Below are positions 23,241 to 32,318 of a DNA stretch of 64,000 nucleotides, one piece after another (position 1 is the stretch's first letter; every line of letters begins with the position of its first letter). The stretch is taken from assembly GCA_024233305.1 (NCBI GenBank), contig JACKPV010000023.1, positions 62,001 to 126,000 on the forward strand, in the 5' to 3' direction. The stretch comes from Verrucomicrobiales bacterium. Its GTDB lineage: Bacteria > Verrucomicrobiota > Verrucomicrobiia > Limisphaerales > J093. A program made the position numbers and the translations under genes. The notes below the pieces were generated by a model. The model was given only the letters and a program-made list of their open reading frames with translations, was not told the DNA's origin and did not search any database.

Positions 23241-26129
23241 ATGCAAGCTCATTCGGAATGGCCCGAACCGGCCAATCTCGAGTTCGTCGAACAGCTCTAC
23301 GCGGACTACCTCCGGGCGCCCGCCGGTGTGGCGCCTGAATGGCAGCGCTATTTTGCCGCCCTGGGCGACGGTGACGGGTCGCGGGGGACCGGCTTCCGGC
23401 CTTCGTTTCGTCGTCGGAGCTTGTTCGCCGCCGGTCCATCTGCCCCCGCCTCCGCCGGTCCGTTGTCCCCGGTCAACGGCGAGTCCATGGACGCCATGTT
23501 GCGGTTGCAGCACCGGGTGGACCGGTTGATTCGCGCCTTCCGCGTGCGCGGTCACATGCAGGCCCGGATCGATCCCCTCAGCGACTTCGTTCCCTACGTG
23601 CCGCAACTCGATCCCGAGTATTACGACTTCACGCTGGACGATTTGAACCGCCGATTTGTCTGCGAGACCATGTGCGGCGACGGCCGGCTGACCCTGCAGG
23701 ATATCCTGCAACGGTTGCGGGCCACCTATTGCGGGGCGGTGGGCGTGCAGTACATGCACATCGACGACCTCAAGGTCCGGCACTGGCTGCAGGACCGCAT
23801 CGAGGGGGGGTCGTTCAAGGCCGAACTCAGCCGCGCCCAGCAGTTGCGCATCCTGCGCATGCTCACTGACGCGATTGTCTTCGAGCAGTTCATCCGCCGG
23901 AAATTCGTCGGGGCGAAGAGCTTCTCGCTCGAGGGCGCCGAGAGCCTGGTGCCGCTGCTTGATCTGGCCATCGAACAGGCGGCAGAACATGGCGTGCGCG
24001 AGATCGTCCTCGGCATGGCCCATCGCGGCCGGCTGAACGTCCTCGCCAACATCATCGGCAAAAGCCCGCGCGAGATCTTCCGCGAGTTCGAGGACAAGGA
24101 CCCGGAACTCTACATGGGCGGCGGCGATGTGAAGTATCACATGGGCTACAGCAGCGACCATGTGACCGCCACCGGCCGGCCGGTGCATCTTTCCCTCTGC
24201 TTCAATCCGAGCCATCTGGGCTTTGTCAGTCCCGTGGTGCTGGGTCGGGTCCGGGCCAAACAGGACCGCGCCGGCGACGCGGACCGCCAGGAGGTCATGG
24301 GTTTGGTCATCCACGGGGACGCGGCCTTCGCGGGCGAGGGGATCACGCAGGAGACGTTGAACCTGAGCCTGCTCGAGAGCTACCGGACCGGCGGCACGGT
24401 GCATGTCATCGTCAACAACCAGATCGGCTTCACCACCCCGCCCGCCCAGGGACGCTCCGGCAACTACGCCACCAGCGTGGCCCGCATGCTCCGGGTCCCC
24501 ATTTTCCACGTCAACGGCGAGGATCCCGAAGCCGTGGCCCGCTGCATCCAACTGGCCCTGGATTTCCGCCGTGAGTTCCAGCACGACGTGGTCATCGACA
24601 TGTATTGCTACCGTCGCCTCGGCCACAACGAAGGCGACGAACCCTCGTTCACCCAGCCGCTCCTCTACCGGTTGATCGAACAACGTCCCTCCGTTCGGGA
24701 CGCCTATCTGCAACGTCTGCTCGAACTCGGTGGCGTCACACGGGAGGAGGCGGATCGCATCGCCGAAAAGCGGCAGACGCACCTCGAGGAACAGCTTTCC
24801 CTGGCCCGCACCGACCATTGCGGGATGCCTCCCAGCAGCCTGTCCGGCATCTGGAAGGGCTACCACGGCGAGGCGGAGTCCACGGCGGACGATCCCGAAA
24901 CCGGACTCCCGCGAGAGGAACTGGCCGACCTGCTCACCCGGCTGTCCGTGGTTCCCGCGGACTTCACCGTGCATCCGAAGCTGAAACGCGTGCTGGATCA
25001 GCGTCGGGAAATGGCCGTTGACCGGCGGCCGCTCGACTGGGCGGCGGGCGAGGCGTTGGCGCTGGGCAGCCTGGCGATCGAAGGATGCCGGATCCGGCTT
25101 TCGGGACAGGACTGCGAACGCGGCACTTTCAGCCACCGCCACGCGGTCTTGCACGACTATCAGAAGGGCGGAGTCCACCGGCCGTTCCAGAAGCTCAGCC
25201 CCGCGCAGGGACCGGTCGAAATTGTGAACAGCCCGTTGTCCGAGGCGGGAGTCATGGGCTTCGAATACGGCTACAGCCTGGATTGCCCGGACGGTCTCGT
25301 CCTGTGGGAGGCGCAGTTCGGCGATTTCGTGAACGTGGCGCAGGTCATCATCGATCAGTTCATCAGCAGTGGCGAGGACAAGTGGCGCCGGCTGAGCGGG
25401 TTGGTGCTGCTGTTGCCGCACGGTTTCGAGGGCATGGGTCCCGAGCATTCAAGCGCCCGGCTCGAACGCTTCCTCATGCTTGCCGCCGAGGACAACCTCC
25501 AGGTGGCCCAGCCGACCACCCCGGCCCAGTTCTTCCATCTGCTCCGCCGCCAGGTCCGCCGGCGCTGGCGCAAACCCCTGGTCGTCATGACCCCCAAGAG
25601 CATGCTGCGGCATCCGCAGGCGGTCTCCCCGCTCGAGGACTGCACTCACGGGCGTTTCCAACGCGTCATTCCCGATCCCCGCGGGGTGGACATGCGCAAC
25701 GTGAGCCGCGTGCTCCTGTGCAGCGGCAAGCTCTATTACGATCTCGAGGCGCGCCGGCAGAAGCTGGGCCGCGACGATGTGGCCATCGTCCGGCTCGAAC
25801 AGCTCTATCCCTACCCGCGCGCGGAAATCGAGCAACTGCTGTCGCCCTGCCCGGCGGGAACCAACGTCATCTGGGTGCAGGATGAACCCGAGAACATGGG
25901 CGCCTGGCGCTTTCTGCGCGTCACCGTGAGCATGCAGTTCCTCGACCGGCTCCCGTTCAGCGGCGTCTGCCGGCCGGCGTCGGCCAGCCCCGCCACGGGT
26001 TCCGCCGCCGCCCATCAGGCCGAACAGGAACAGTTGCTCGCCAGCGCCTTCGGCGGCGAGGATGACGCCGAGCGGCCGCGCACCGAAACCATCATCAGCG
26101 CGAAACAACTCGTCGCAACCGAAGCTTGA
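23241..26129 (+). CDS. sucA: 2-oxoglutarate dehydrogenase E1 component
   Basis: The 962-aa product converts 2-oxoglutarate with thiamine diphosphate in the TCA cycle. ATG 23241 begins the usual E1o N-terminus (NLEFVEQLYADYL). Conserved blocks are GMAHRGRLNVLAN (near residue 257), GDAAFAGEGITQETLNLS (near 359, thiamine pyrophosphate and magnesium binding), RRLGHNEGDEPSFTQP (near 456) and the beta-domain EYGYSLDCPDGLVLWEAQFGDF. The C-terminus is longer than in E. coli SucA (933 aa) by an Ala/Glu-rich tail. The sucB gene follows after 1 bp. An E3 (lpd) gene is not in the cluster. Confidence 0.96.
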   Translation: MQAHSEWPEPANLEFVEQLYADYLRAPAGVAPEWQRYFAALGDGDGSRGTGFRPSFRRRSLFAAGPSAPASAGPLSPVNGESMDAMLRLQHRVDRLIRAFRVRGHMQARIDPLSDFVPYVPQLDPEYYDFTLDDLNRRFVCETMCGDGRLTLQDILQRLRATYCGAVGVQYMHIDDLKVRHWLQDRIEGGSFKAELSRAQQLRILRMLTDAIVFEQFIRRKFVGAKSFSLEGAESLVPLLDLAIEQAAEHGVREIVLGMAHRGRLNVLANIIGKSPREIFREFEDKDPELYMGGGDVKYHMGYSSDHVTATGRPVHLSLCFNPSHLGFVSPVVLGRVRAKQDRAGDADRQEVMGLVIHGDAAFAGEGITQETLNLSLLESYRTGGTVHVIVNNQIGFTTPPAQGRSGNYATSVARMLRVPIFHVNGEDPEAVARCIQLALDFRREFQHDVVIDMYCYRRLGHNEGDEPSFTQPLLYRLIEQRPSVRDAYLQRLLELGGVTREEADRIAEKRQTHLEEQLSLARTDHCGMPPSSLSGIWKGYHGEAESTADDPETGLPREELADLLTRLSVVPADFTVHPKLKRVLDQRREMAVDRRPLDWAAGEALALGSLAIEGCRIRLSGQDCERGTFSHRHAVLHDYQKGGVHRPFQKLSPAQGPVEIVNSPLSEAGVMGFEYGYSLDCPDGLVLWEAQFGDFVNVAQVIIDQFISSGEDKWRRLSGLVLLLPHGFEGMGPEHSSARLERFLMLAAEDNLQVAQPTTPAQFFHLLRRQVRRRWRKPLVVMTPKSMLRHPQAVSPLEDCTHGRFQRVIPDPRGVDMRNVSRVLLCSGKLYYDLEARRQKLGRDDVAIVRLEQLYPYPRAEIEQLLSPCPAGTNVIWVQDEPENMGAWRFLRVTVSMQFLDRLPFSGVCRPASASPATGSAAAHQAEQEQLLASAFGGEDDAERPRTETIISAKQLVATEA

Positions 26130-26130
26130 T

Positions 26131-27372
26131 ATGCCACTGGAACTGACCGTCCCCTCCGTCGGTGAATCCGTCTCGGAAGTCGAAATCGGCGAATGGCTCA
26201 AACAACCCGGCGAGCCCGTCGCCCGGGATGAACCCGTCGTGGTGATCGAAACCGACAAGGCCACCATGGAGATCTTCGCTCCCGAGGCCGGTACCCTCAC
26301 CGAAATCCGCAAGCCCCGGGGCGAACGTGTCCAGGTGGGTGACGTGGTCGGGATTCTCGAACCGGGCGAGGTTTCCGGACCCTCGAAGCCCGGAGCCCGA
26401 ACGGCGAAATCCGGGGAGGCGAAATCGAAAGCCACGCCGTCGGCAACCGCGCCCGCAAGTCCGCCGGAGGCCGTTGCCGCGCGATCCGACGCACCACGCG
26501 TCATGCCGGCCGCCGCTCGGCTGATGGCGGAGGAAGGGGTGGCGACCGAAAGCGTCCAACCCACGGGCCCCGGCGGCCGCATCCTCAAGGAGGATGTGCA
26601 GCGGACCGTCACCCAACGGGCCGCAAGCCCCACCGAAGGGGCGCCTCCCCCGGGCTCCGCGCCGGTCGGCGATCGCGAGGAGGAGGTCGTGAAGATGAGC
26701 CTTATCCGGCGCAAGATCGCCGAGCGGCTCGTGCAGGCCCAGCAGAACATGGCCCTGTTGACCACGTTCAACGAGGTCGACATGTCGGCCGTCATCGCCT
26801 TGCGCCGGCAACATCAGGAACGATTCCAGGAACGGCACGGCATCAAGCTCGGATTCATGTCCTTCTTCGTGAAGGCCGTGATCGAGGGATTGAAGGATGC
26901 CCCCGGCCTGAACGCGGAGATCCGCGGGACCGATGTTGTCTATCGCAACTACTACGACATCGGCGTCGCCATCGGTGGCGGTCGCGGCCTCGTCGTGCCG
27001 GTCCTTCGCAATGCCGACCGCCTCGGCTTCGCCCGGATCGAACAAGCCATCGCCGGTTTCGCCCGGCAGGTGAAGGAGAACAAGATCAAGCCGGACGACC
27101 TCGCGGGCGGCACGTTCACCCTCACCAACGGCGGCATCTATGGCTCGATGCTCTCCACCCCGCTCATCAACGCCCCCCAAAGCGGCGTCCTCGGCATGCA
27201 CGCCATCCAGGACCGGGCGGTCGTCATCGACGGTCAGGTGGTCGTCCGTCCGATGATGTATCTCGCCCTCACCTACGACCACCGCATCGTGGACGGTCGC
27301 GAGGCAGTCACCTTCCTCCGGCAGGTCAAGGATCTGATCGAACAACCCGCCCGGATCCTGCTCGAGGTTTAG
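26131..27372 (+). CDS. sucB: Dihydrolipoyl succinyltransferase (E2 of 2-oxoglutarate dehydrogenase)
   Basis: The 413-aa product has one lipoyl domain with the modified Lys43 in ETDKATME and a Pro/Ala linker. A peripheral subunit-binding domain lies near 127-160 (PAAARLMAEEGV, GPGGRILKEDV), followed by the acyltransferase domain with the catalytic HRIVDGREAV near residue 388. These features and the position directly after sucA identify it as E2o rather than a pyruvate E2. ATG 26131 begins the lipoyl domain; the frame upstream overlaps sucA. Confidence 0.95.
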   Translation: MPLELTVPSVGESVSEVEIGEWLKQPGEPVARDEPVVVIETDKATMEIFAPEAGTLTEIRKPRGERVQVGDVVGILEPGEVSGPSKPGARTAKSGEAKSKATPSATAPASPPEAVAARSDAPRVMPAAARLMAEEGVATESVQPTGPGGRILKEDVQRTVTQRAASPTEGAPPPGSAPVGDREEEVVKMSLIRRKIAERLVQAQQNMALLTTFNEVDMSAVIALRRQHQERFQERHGIKLGFMSFFVKAVIEGLKDAPGLNAEIRGTDVVYRNYYDIGVAIGGGRGLVVPVLRNADRLGFARIEQAIAGFARQVKENKIKPDDLAGGTFTLTNGGIYGSMLSTPLINAPQSGVLGMHAIQDRAVVIDGQVVVRPMMYLALTYDHRIVDGREAVTFLRQVKDLIEQPARILLEV

Positions 27373-27563
27373 CCCCCGACAATCATCCCGCGTCCCCGCG
27401 CCGGCTCGAACGGTCCGGAGGGCACAGCCACGATTCCTGCCGCCCCAAGCCGGACGTTCGAGGCGGTTCCCTCCGCTTGGACGGTGCCCGCTTGACCTTG
27501 AGCGGTTCCCTGCTACGGTCCCGCGACGCGCGTCGGGCTGTCCGGTGGCGCGTTGATTCACCA

Positions 27564-28256
27564 ATGAAGCATTACCTTGTCGCAGTCATCGCCCTGGGTC
27601 TGTGCGCCAGCACCGGCCTGGGTCAGGAAAAAGTCGAATTGACGGGCCCGAAACAGCGGGTGAGCTACAGCATCGGATACGATCTGGGCGGCAACTTCAA
27701 GAAGCAGGGCATCGAGGTCGAGCCCAAGGCGCTCGCCGCCGGCATCGCCGACGCTCTGGCCGGCCGCGAACAGTTGACCGAGGCCGAACGCCGCGAAGTC
27801 CTTGCCGAGCTCCAGAAGGACCTCGCCGCCCGGCTCCAGGCGAAAAGCGCCGCCGAGGCCGAGGACAATCTCAAGGCCGGCGAGGCGTTCCTCGCCGCCA
27901 ACGCGAAGAAGCCCGGTGTCGTCGTGCTGCCCAGCGGCCTGCAATACAAGGTCCTCAACGCGGGCGCCGGCCGCACCCCGAAGGCGACCGACAAGGTGAA
28001 GACCCACTACCACGGCACGCTGATCGACGGCACCGTGTTCGACAGCTCGGTCGAGCGGGGCGAACCGGTCTCCTTTCCGGTGAACGGCGTGATCGCCGGC
28101 TGGGCCGAGGCGCTGCAATTGATGAAGGAGGGCGCCAAGTGGCAGCTCTTCGTGCCCGCCAAGATGGCCTACGGCAACCGGAGCGCCGGCCCGACCATCG
28201 GGCCCAACTCGACCCTCATCTTCGAGGTCGAACTGCTCTCGATCGAGACGCCCTGA
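27564..28256 (+). CDS. Exported FKBP-type peptidyl-prolyl isomerase
   Basis: The 230-aa product has a signal peptide (MKHYLVAVIALGLCASTGLG) and an FkpA-type N-terminal dimerisation domain (RVSYSIGYDLGGNFKKQGIE). The C-terminal FKBP domain near 130-228 contains VKTHYHGTLIDGTVFDSS, ViaGWAEAL and PAKMAYGNR. It should act as a periplasmic folding factor and chaperone, like FkpA and Mip. The start at 27564 is preferred over 27477 because it begins the signal peptide. Confidence 0.93.
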   Translation: MKHYLVAVIALGLCASTGLGQEKVELTGPKQRVSYSIGYDLGGNFKKQGIEVEPKALAAGIADALAGREQLTEAERREVLAELQKDLAARLQAKSAAEAEDNLKAGEAFLAANAKKPGVVVLPSGLQYKVLNAGAGRTPKATDKVKTHYHGTLIDGTVFDSSVERGEPVSFPVNGVIAGWAEALQLMKEGAKWQLFVPAKMAYGNRSAGPTIGPNSTLIFEVELLSIETP

Positions 28257-28275
28257 GCGGCGCTTTCCCGCTCCG

Positions 28276-28305
28276 GGGACGCAGTGGACATCCTCACTGC
28301 GTCCC
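28276..28305 (+). terminator. Strong hairpin after the FKBP gene
   Basis: GGGACGCAGTG at 28276-28286 is perfectly complementary to 28295-28305, with an 8-nt loop. It lies 20 bp after the stop codon. No T-run follows, so it may act as a structural or Rho-assisted end. The rest of the 340-bp gap to 28596 is GC-rich and shows no gene. Confidence 0.5.
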
Positions 28306-28596
28306 GAGCCGGGCGGAGCGCGCGTCGACGGTCTTTCGCGGGCGTGAGCAAGGCGGGACCTGGACGCAGTCCCGTTCTCGCGCCTGCCCCGCATCCTCTC
28401 GGTTTGGCCTCTCCTGCGAGCGGGCTTGGAGCGGTGAGCGCCGCGACCTTCCGAGGGATTCCGCCCGATGATCGCGGGGCGCGCCCCGCGGTCCGGGCGC
28501 CTCTGCGCTGACCATCCGCGTGCTCGCAAATCCGGCGTCGGCACGCACCAAGATTCGCTTTTTCCACCATCCTCTGCGATTAGTCTGGGGAACGCC

Positions 28597-29340
28597 ATGT
28601 CAGCCCAGGAGGCCAGTTCCGCAGCGGACGAGTTCCCGCCGACGCAATGGAGCTTGGTAAGCGCTGTCGAAGCGAATCGCGGCACGGTCAGCCAGGATGC
28701 CTTGGAGACCTTGTGCCGCCTGTACTGGAAGCCGGTATACCATCTCATCCGCTCGCAGGCGCGCCCCGGTGAGGAGGCCATCGACCTCACGCAGGGCTTT
28801 TTCGCCCACCTTGTCGAACAGGGCCTGATCGGACGCGCAGACCGTCGCCGCGGCCGGTTTCGGTCGTTTCTGCATGGCTGCGTGAAGCGTTACTTGAGCG
28901 GCGAGCGCGACCGGATGAACACGGTAAAGCGCGGTGCGAACTGGAGTCGGCTTGGACGCGACATCGAAGGCGTCGAGGAATACCTCGTCCTTGCGGATCA
29001 GACGGAGGCCCCGCCGGACCAAAGCTACGATTACGCCTGCGTGCTGGCGCTGATGCGCGAAGCCCTGCGGCTGTTGGAACTGGAATGCGCCTCCCGGGGC
29101 CGCACCCCGATCTTCAACGCTTTGAAGCCCTACTTGCAGGGCGACGCCGCCGCTCCGGACCACGCCGAGACGGCCCGGAAACTGGGAACCACGCCCGGAA
29201 CCATCAGCGTCACCGTCCACCGAATGCGTCACCGGTACCGGATTCTGTTACGGTCGGTGGTGGCGCGGACCCTGAGCGACCCGCTGGCCGTGGACGAGGA
29301 ACTGCAAAGCCTGCGGGAGATCATCGAAAGCCATTCATAA
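28597..29340 (+). CDS. Sigma-70 family RNA polymerase sigma factor (ECF-like, Verrucomicrobiota type)
   Basis: The 247-aa product starts at ATG 28597. Region 2 is seen in FPPTQWSLVSAV, LCRLYWKPVYHLIR and DLTQGFFAHLVE, and region 4 in HAETARKLGTTPGTISVTVHRMRHRYRILLR, a helix-turn-helix. This variant, with an RRGRFRSFLHGCVKRYL block, is common in PVC bacteria and is usually followed by a Ser/Thr kinase gene that may control it. No kinase gene follows here. There is no anti-sigma gene either. Confidence 0.88.
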   Translation: MSAQEASSAADEFPPTQWSLVSAVEANRGTVSQDALETLCRLYWKPVYHLIRSQARPGEEAIDLTQGFFAHLVEQGLIGRADRRRGRFRSFLHGCVKRYLSGERDRMNTVKRGANWSRLGRDIEGVEEYLVLADQTEAPPDQSYDYACVLALMREALRLLELECASRGRTPIFNALKPYLQGDAAAPDHAETARKLGTTPGTISVTVHRMRHRYRILLRSVVARTLSDPLAVDEELQSLREIIESHS

Positions 29341-29782
29341 GCCATGCGCTGCGGTCCATCCGCCGCTTCGTTGCCGGACGACGACACCCTGTGGGCGGGC
29401 CCATCGGAGGACCATTCGAGAATGATCAACTACGAGCGAAGCCAGGCGCCGCAGATCGGTTCTTCGAGTCGGTGCGGCGGCACCCGGGGCGGGGATCCGG
29501 GGCCTTTGTTCCGTCACCCCATCAGCAAACCGGGAATGGCGAATCCAGCGCGTACTTCGGGGCGAATCAGTTGCACTTGCGAGAAACGCGCCGATTTGCG
29601 TCGGCCTTGCCCGCCGCGCATCCGATCCGCCGGTTGCCGGGTTCTCACGCGGGGCACGACCTCGGACCGTTCGTCGGGCATGCCAAGCTCCGACGTCCCT
29701 GGGACCAGGGGGTTGACTCGGGCGGCAACCGGGCAGACACCCGATTGCCGCCTGCTCGCAGGCCGGCTCCGCTTCCCGCTCG
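29341..29782. other. Gene-free gap after the sigma factor gene
   Basis: An ATG at 29344 directly follows the sigma stop and opens a 188-codon frame, but after about 30 residues its composition (Ser, Arg, Gly, Pro-rich) is not protein-like. It may be the remnant of a lost partner gene. Nothing else is recognisable in this 442-bp gap. Confidence 0.4.
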
Positions 29783-31864
29783 CTAACGGGATCGGAAGAA
29801 CTGGTGTCCCGTTTGCAGGGCCGGCGTCAGCGTGTAGGGGCTGCCCGGGTTCCCCGGCACGGGGGTGTAGGGCCCTTGCACCGAGGTGGCGGACTCGAGC
29901 GCGCCCGTGAACTCGATAAGCACATCCCCGCCGCTCTTGCGCACGGCGACCGTAGGTTCCACCAACGCGCCGGCAGTGATCCGCACGTTGTCGATGCCCA
30001 CAATCTCGTTCCACCATGTCGTCGCCGCCCGAAACTGGATGACCAGATCGGTGGCGCCCGCCGGAATGTCGTAGGTGACATCCTTGAACTGCAGGTTCAA
30101 CTGGTTGATACCCCCGTGCGTCGTGTCCACGAAGTACTTCGTGTTCGCGTCCGGCGCGCTGTAGCGCGCCAGCAGGACTTCGGCCCCACCCAGGCCGTTC
30201 GGATAAGCGTAGAGGTCCAGATAATCACTGGTCTCGAAATCAAGGAACGTCGCCGCGAGGGCCACCGTCAGTTTCACGTCCTCCTCGCCCGCAACCGACA
30301 CGGCCGGCAGGGTCAACAGGCGGTCGACGCCGTTCGGATAGGTCCATTTGTTGAGACCGGAACCGGCGAAGAACCCGGCGCCTTCGAAGTTGCTGAACGG
30401 TCCGCCGCCAAACACGGCGCCACCGTCCGCGGGCGCCTCGAGCACCATCAGCATCGGCAACTCGACCTCCTCGGGAGCCCCGGTGGGAACATACACCTTG
30501 ACGCTGACCGAACCCTGGAGACTCACCGGCGCCCCGGCGGGCGTGTAGCCCAGCAAGTCCCAGGCCCCCGATGCGATCGGGCTCGTCTCGCCCCCGCCGG
30601 GCGTGATGGCAATCGAGAGTTCCGAACTCGCCGCTCCGCCGGCGTTGAATGTGGTCCACTCGAAATCGTAATCCCCGGCCGCCGCAAAGGCGGCGTCCCC
30701 GAAGACCGCCCGATGCGCTCCCGTCACATCCTCGACGATGATGTTGTCCGCGTCACTGAAGCCGTTGCGGTCCCGGTCGATGCGGAGTCGTCCACCATCA
30801 TCCACCCCCATGCCGAAGCTGTAGGTTCCCGGCTGGGTGACATGCAGTTTTCCCTTGGCGACCATGGCGAAGGTGTCCTGTGGGCTGCCCGGATACGCGT
30901 TGTCGAGGAACCAGTCGCCCGGCGAGTTGAGCGATAGATCGGTCTCGGTGATCGTCCCTTGACTCTGCTGACTCGGCTTGCTCCCGCTCACCAACGCATC
31001 CACGTCAGCCAGGCTCCCGGCGGTCGGCGGGATGACCCGGACGAAACTGGCCACCACCGTGGCGCCCCCGGGAATCACGTCGCCGATCAGGTCCACACTC
31101 ACATCCCCGCCGGTCAACACCGGGAAGGAACCGGTCTTGCCGCCCGCTGCGGCGTGCTCGGGCGCGTTGATCGAGGCCTCCGACGGCGTGAAGGTCACCG
31201 TCTGGCCAATGCTGGAGACCAGCATGTCATCGTGATCGGCGGCGCGGTAGGTAAGCACCGGCTTGTTCACACTCGTCAGACGGCTCGGGTTCCCAAGATC
31301 GCCGTTCGAGCTGTGAATGTATGCGTCCGCCGCCGGCAAGGGTTGGGCCCCGTCGTCGTCCGTTGTCACGGTGTATCCCTTGGCGCGCAGCCGGTCCGCC
31401 AACACGTCGTCGCCGGAGCCGGCCGGGCCCGGCGAGAAACAGATCGTGGCCCCGGTCTTGTTGTTGACCATCCAGCGGATTGTCGAATCGAACAGGGTCA
31501 GGAAATCCTCGCTCACCGTGTCCGCCGGGATCGTGTGGTGCCAGGCAAGGACGGCGCGTCGCGCCGGGGTGGGCGCGGGCACGCCGACGAACGAGATCTC
31601 GAAGTTGTGCGCCCAGTAGATCGGCCCATCCTGGGTGGTAAGACCGAGTTCGGCTTCCTGCCGCGCCTTTTCGTAGACCTCCCGCCCCTCCGTCGTATAG
31701 CGGCGCGGCTGGGCGGCCTCGCCGTCGGTGTTGAAGCCCTCCTGGAAGAGCACGTTCTGGGCGCGAAGGCAGAAGCTCGCCGGCCCGACGACAACGACGA
31801 TTGCCAGCCAACACCCGAGAGCGCCCCGGCGGCAGGGAGGAGAGGAGATGGAGCGGACAGCCAT
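29783..31864 (-). CDS. Large exported protein of unknown function
   Basis: The 693-aa product begins with an Arg-containing signal peptide and a hydrophobic core (WLAIVVVVGPASFCL) ending near RAQ. The first third contains a ThuA/DJ-1-like pattern (AVLAWHHTIPAD, WMVNNKTGATICF, VLADRLRAKGYTV, YIHSSNGDLGNPS, LTYRAADHDDMLV). The middle has a PA14-like segment (VTQPGTYSFGMGVDDGGRLRID). A jelly-roll region follows (LTVALAATFLDFETSDYL, LVIQFRAATTWWNEIVGIDNVRI). The C-terminus has the SATSVQGPYTPVPG and QFFRSR block common on secreted Verrucomicrobial proteins. It probably acts at the cell surface, perhaps in binding or breakdown of a polymer. Confidence 0.78.
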   Translation of the reverse strand: MAVRSISSPPCRRGALGCWLAIVVVVGPASFCLRAQNVLFQEGFNTDGEAAQPRRYTTEGREVYEKARQEAELGLTTQDGPIYWAHNFEISFVGVPAPTPARRAVLAWHHTIPADTVSEDFLTLFDSTIRWMVNNKTGATICFSPGPAGSGDDVLADRLRAKGYTVTTDDDGAQPLPAADAYIHSSNGDLGNPSRLTSVNKPVLTYRAADHDDMLVSSIGQTVTFTPSEASINAPEHAAAGGKTGSFPVLTGGDVSVDLIGDVIPGGATVVASFVRVIPPTAGSLADVDALVSGSKPSQQSQGTITETDLSLNSPGDWFLDNAYPGSPQDTFAMVAKGKLHVTQPGTYSFGMGVDDGGRLRIDRDRNGFSDADNIIVEDVTGAHRAVFGDAAFAAAGDYDFEWTTFNAGGAASSELSIAITPGGGETSPIASGAWDLLGYTPAGAPVSLQGSVSVKVYVPTGAPEEVELPMLMVLEAPADGGAVFGGGPFSNFEGAGFFAGSGLNKWTYPNGVDRLLTLPAVSVAGEEDVKLTVALAATFLDFETSDYLDLYAYPNGLGGAEVLLARYSAPDANTKYFVDTTHGGINQLNLQFKDVTYDIPAGATDLVIQFRAATTWWNEIVGIDNVRITAGALVEPTVAVRKSGGDVLIEFTGALESATSVQGPYTPVPGNPGSPYTLTPALQTGHQFFRSR

Positions 31865-31957
31865 AAGGAGTTATGTAGTATGGGTTTTGCAGGTTGTTCA
31901 TTCACTCGGCGAACGACATCCGTCCACCCCGGCCAACGACCCTCCCCCGGGAAGTGC

Positions 31958-31980
31958 CGTCTAATCCGAGTGATTAGACG
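31958..31980. promoter_or_regulatory. Palindrome in a divergent promoter region
   Basis: CGTCTAATC at 31958-31966 is perfectly inverted at 31972-31980 around a 5-nt spacer. It sits in the 454-bp region (31865-32318) between two divergently transcribed genes for large exported proteins, and could be an operator for a dimeric regulator of both. The rest of the region shows no gene; an AT-rich CATACTACATAACT stretch in the 31865-31890 area could be the promoter of the minus-strand gene. Confidence 0.45.
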
Positions 31981-32318
31981 CGAGTCTATTTCAAACGCGT
32001 TCGGGTGCAAGCGGAATCTTCCTTGGTGTTGGGTTCGATCTGGCTCCCGAGGCCAAACCTCAACCACGCGGCGGGGCAGACCCGGCAGGCGAGACAGAGC
32101 GATGTGGCTTCCTTGAACGACTCAGCATGGGTGGTCCCGCCGGTCCAGGGCGGCTTTGAGCTCGGCGGAGGGTCGGACGCCGCACGATCCGGCCCCGTGG
32201 ACGAGGGGCCGCGCAGTTCACGGGGACTCCGCGAGATTCCTGGAGTTTGTGGTTAACCACTCCGGAGCCTTCCGCAGAGGAAAGGGGTGAAGCACGAACC
32301 TCCCATCGCGACAAAAGC

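Noticed and set aside
23124..25448. 774-codon minus-strand frame over sucA
   Set aside because: sucA is certain, and the opposite frame has no recognisable domain.
29344..29910. 188-codon frame following the sigma factor
   Set aside because: Apart from a start close to the sigma stop it lacks hydrophobic pattern, motifs or family resemblance, and its end overlaps the next gene antisense.
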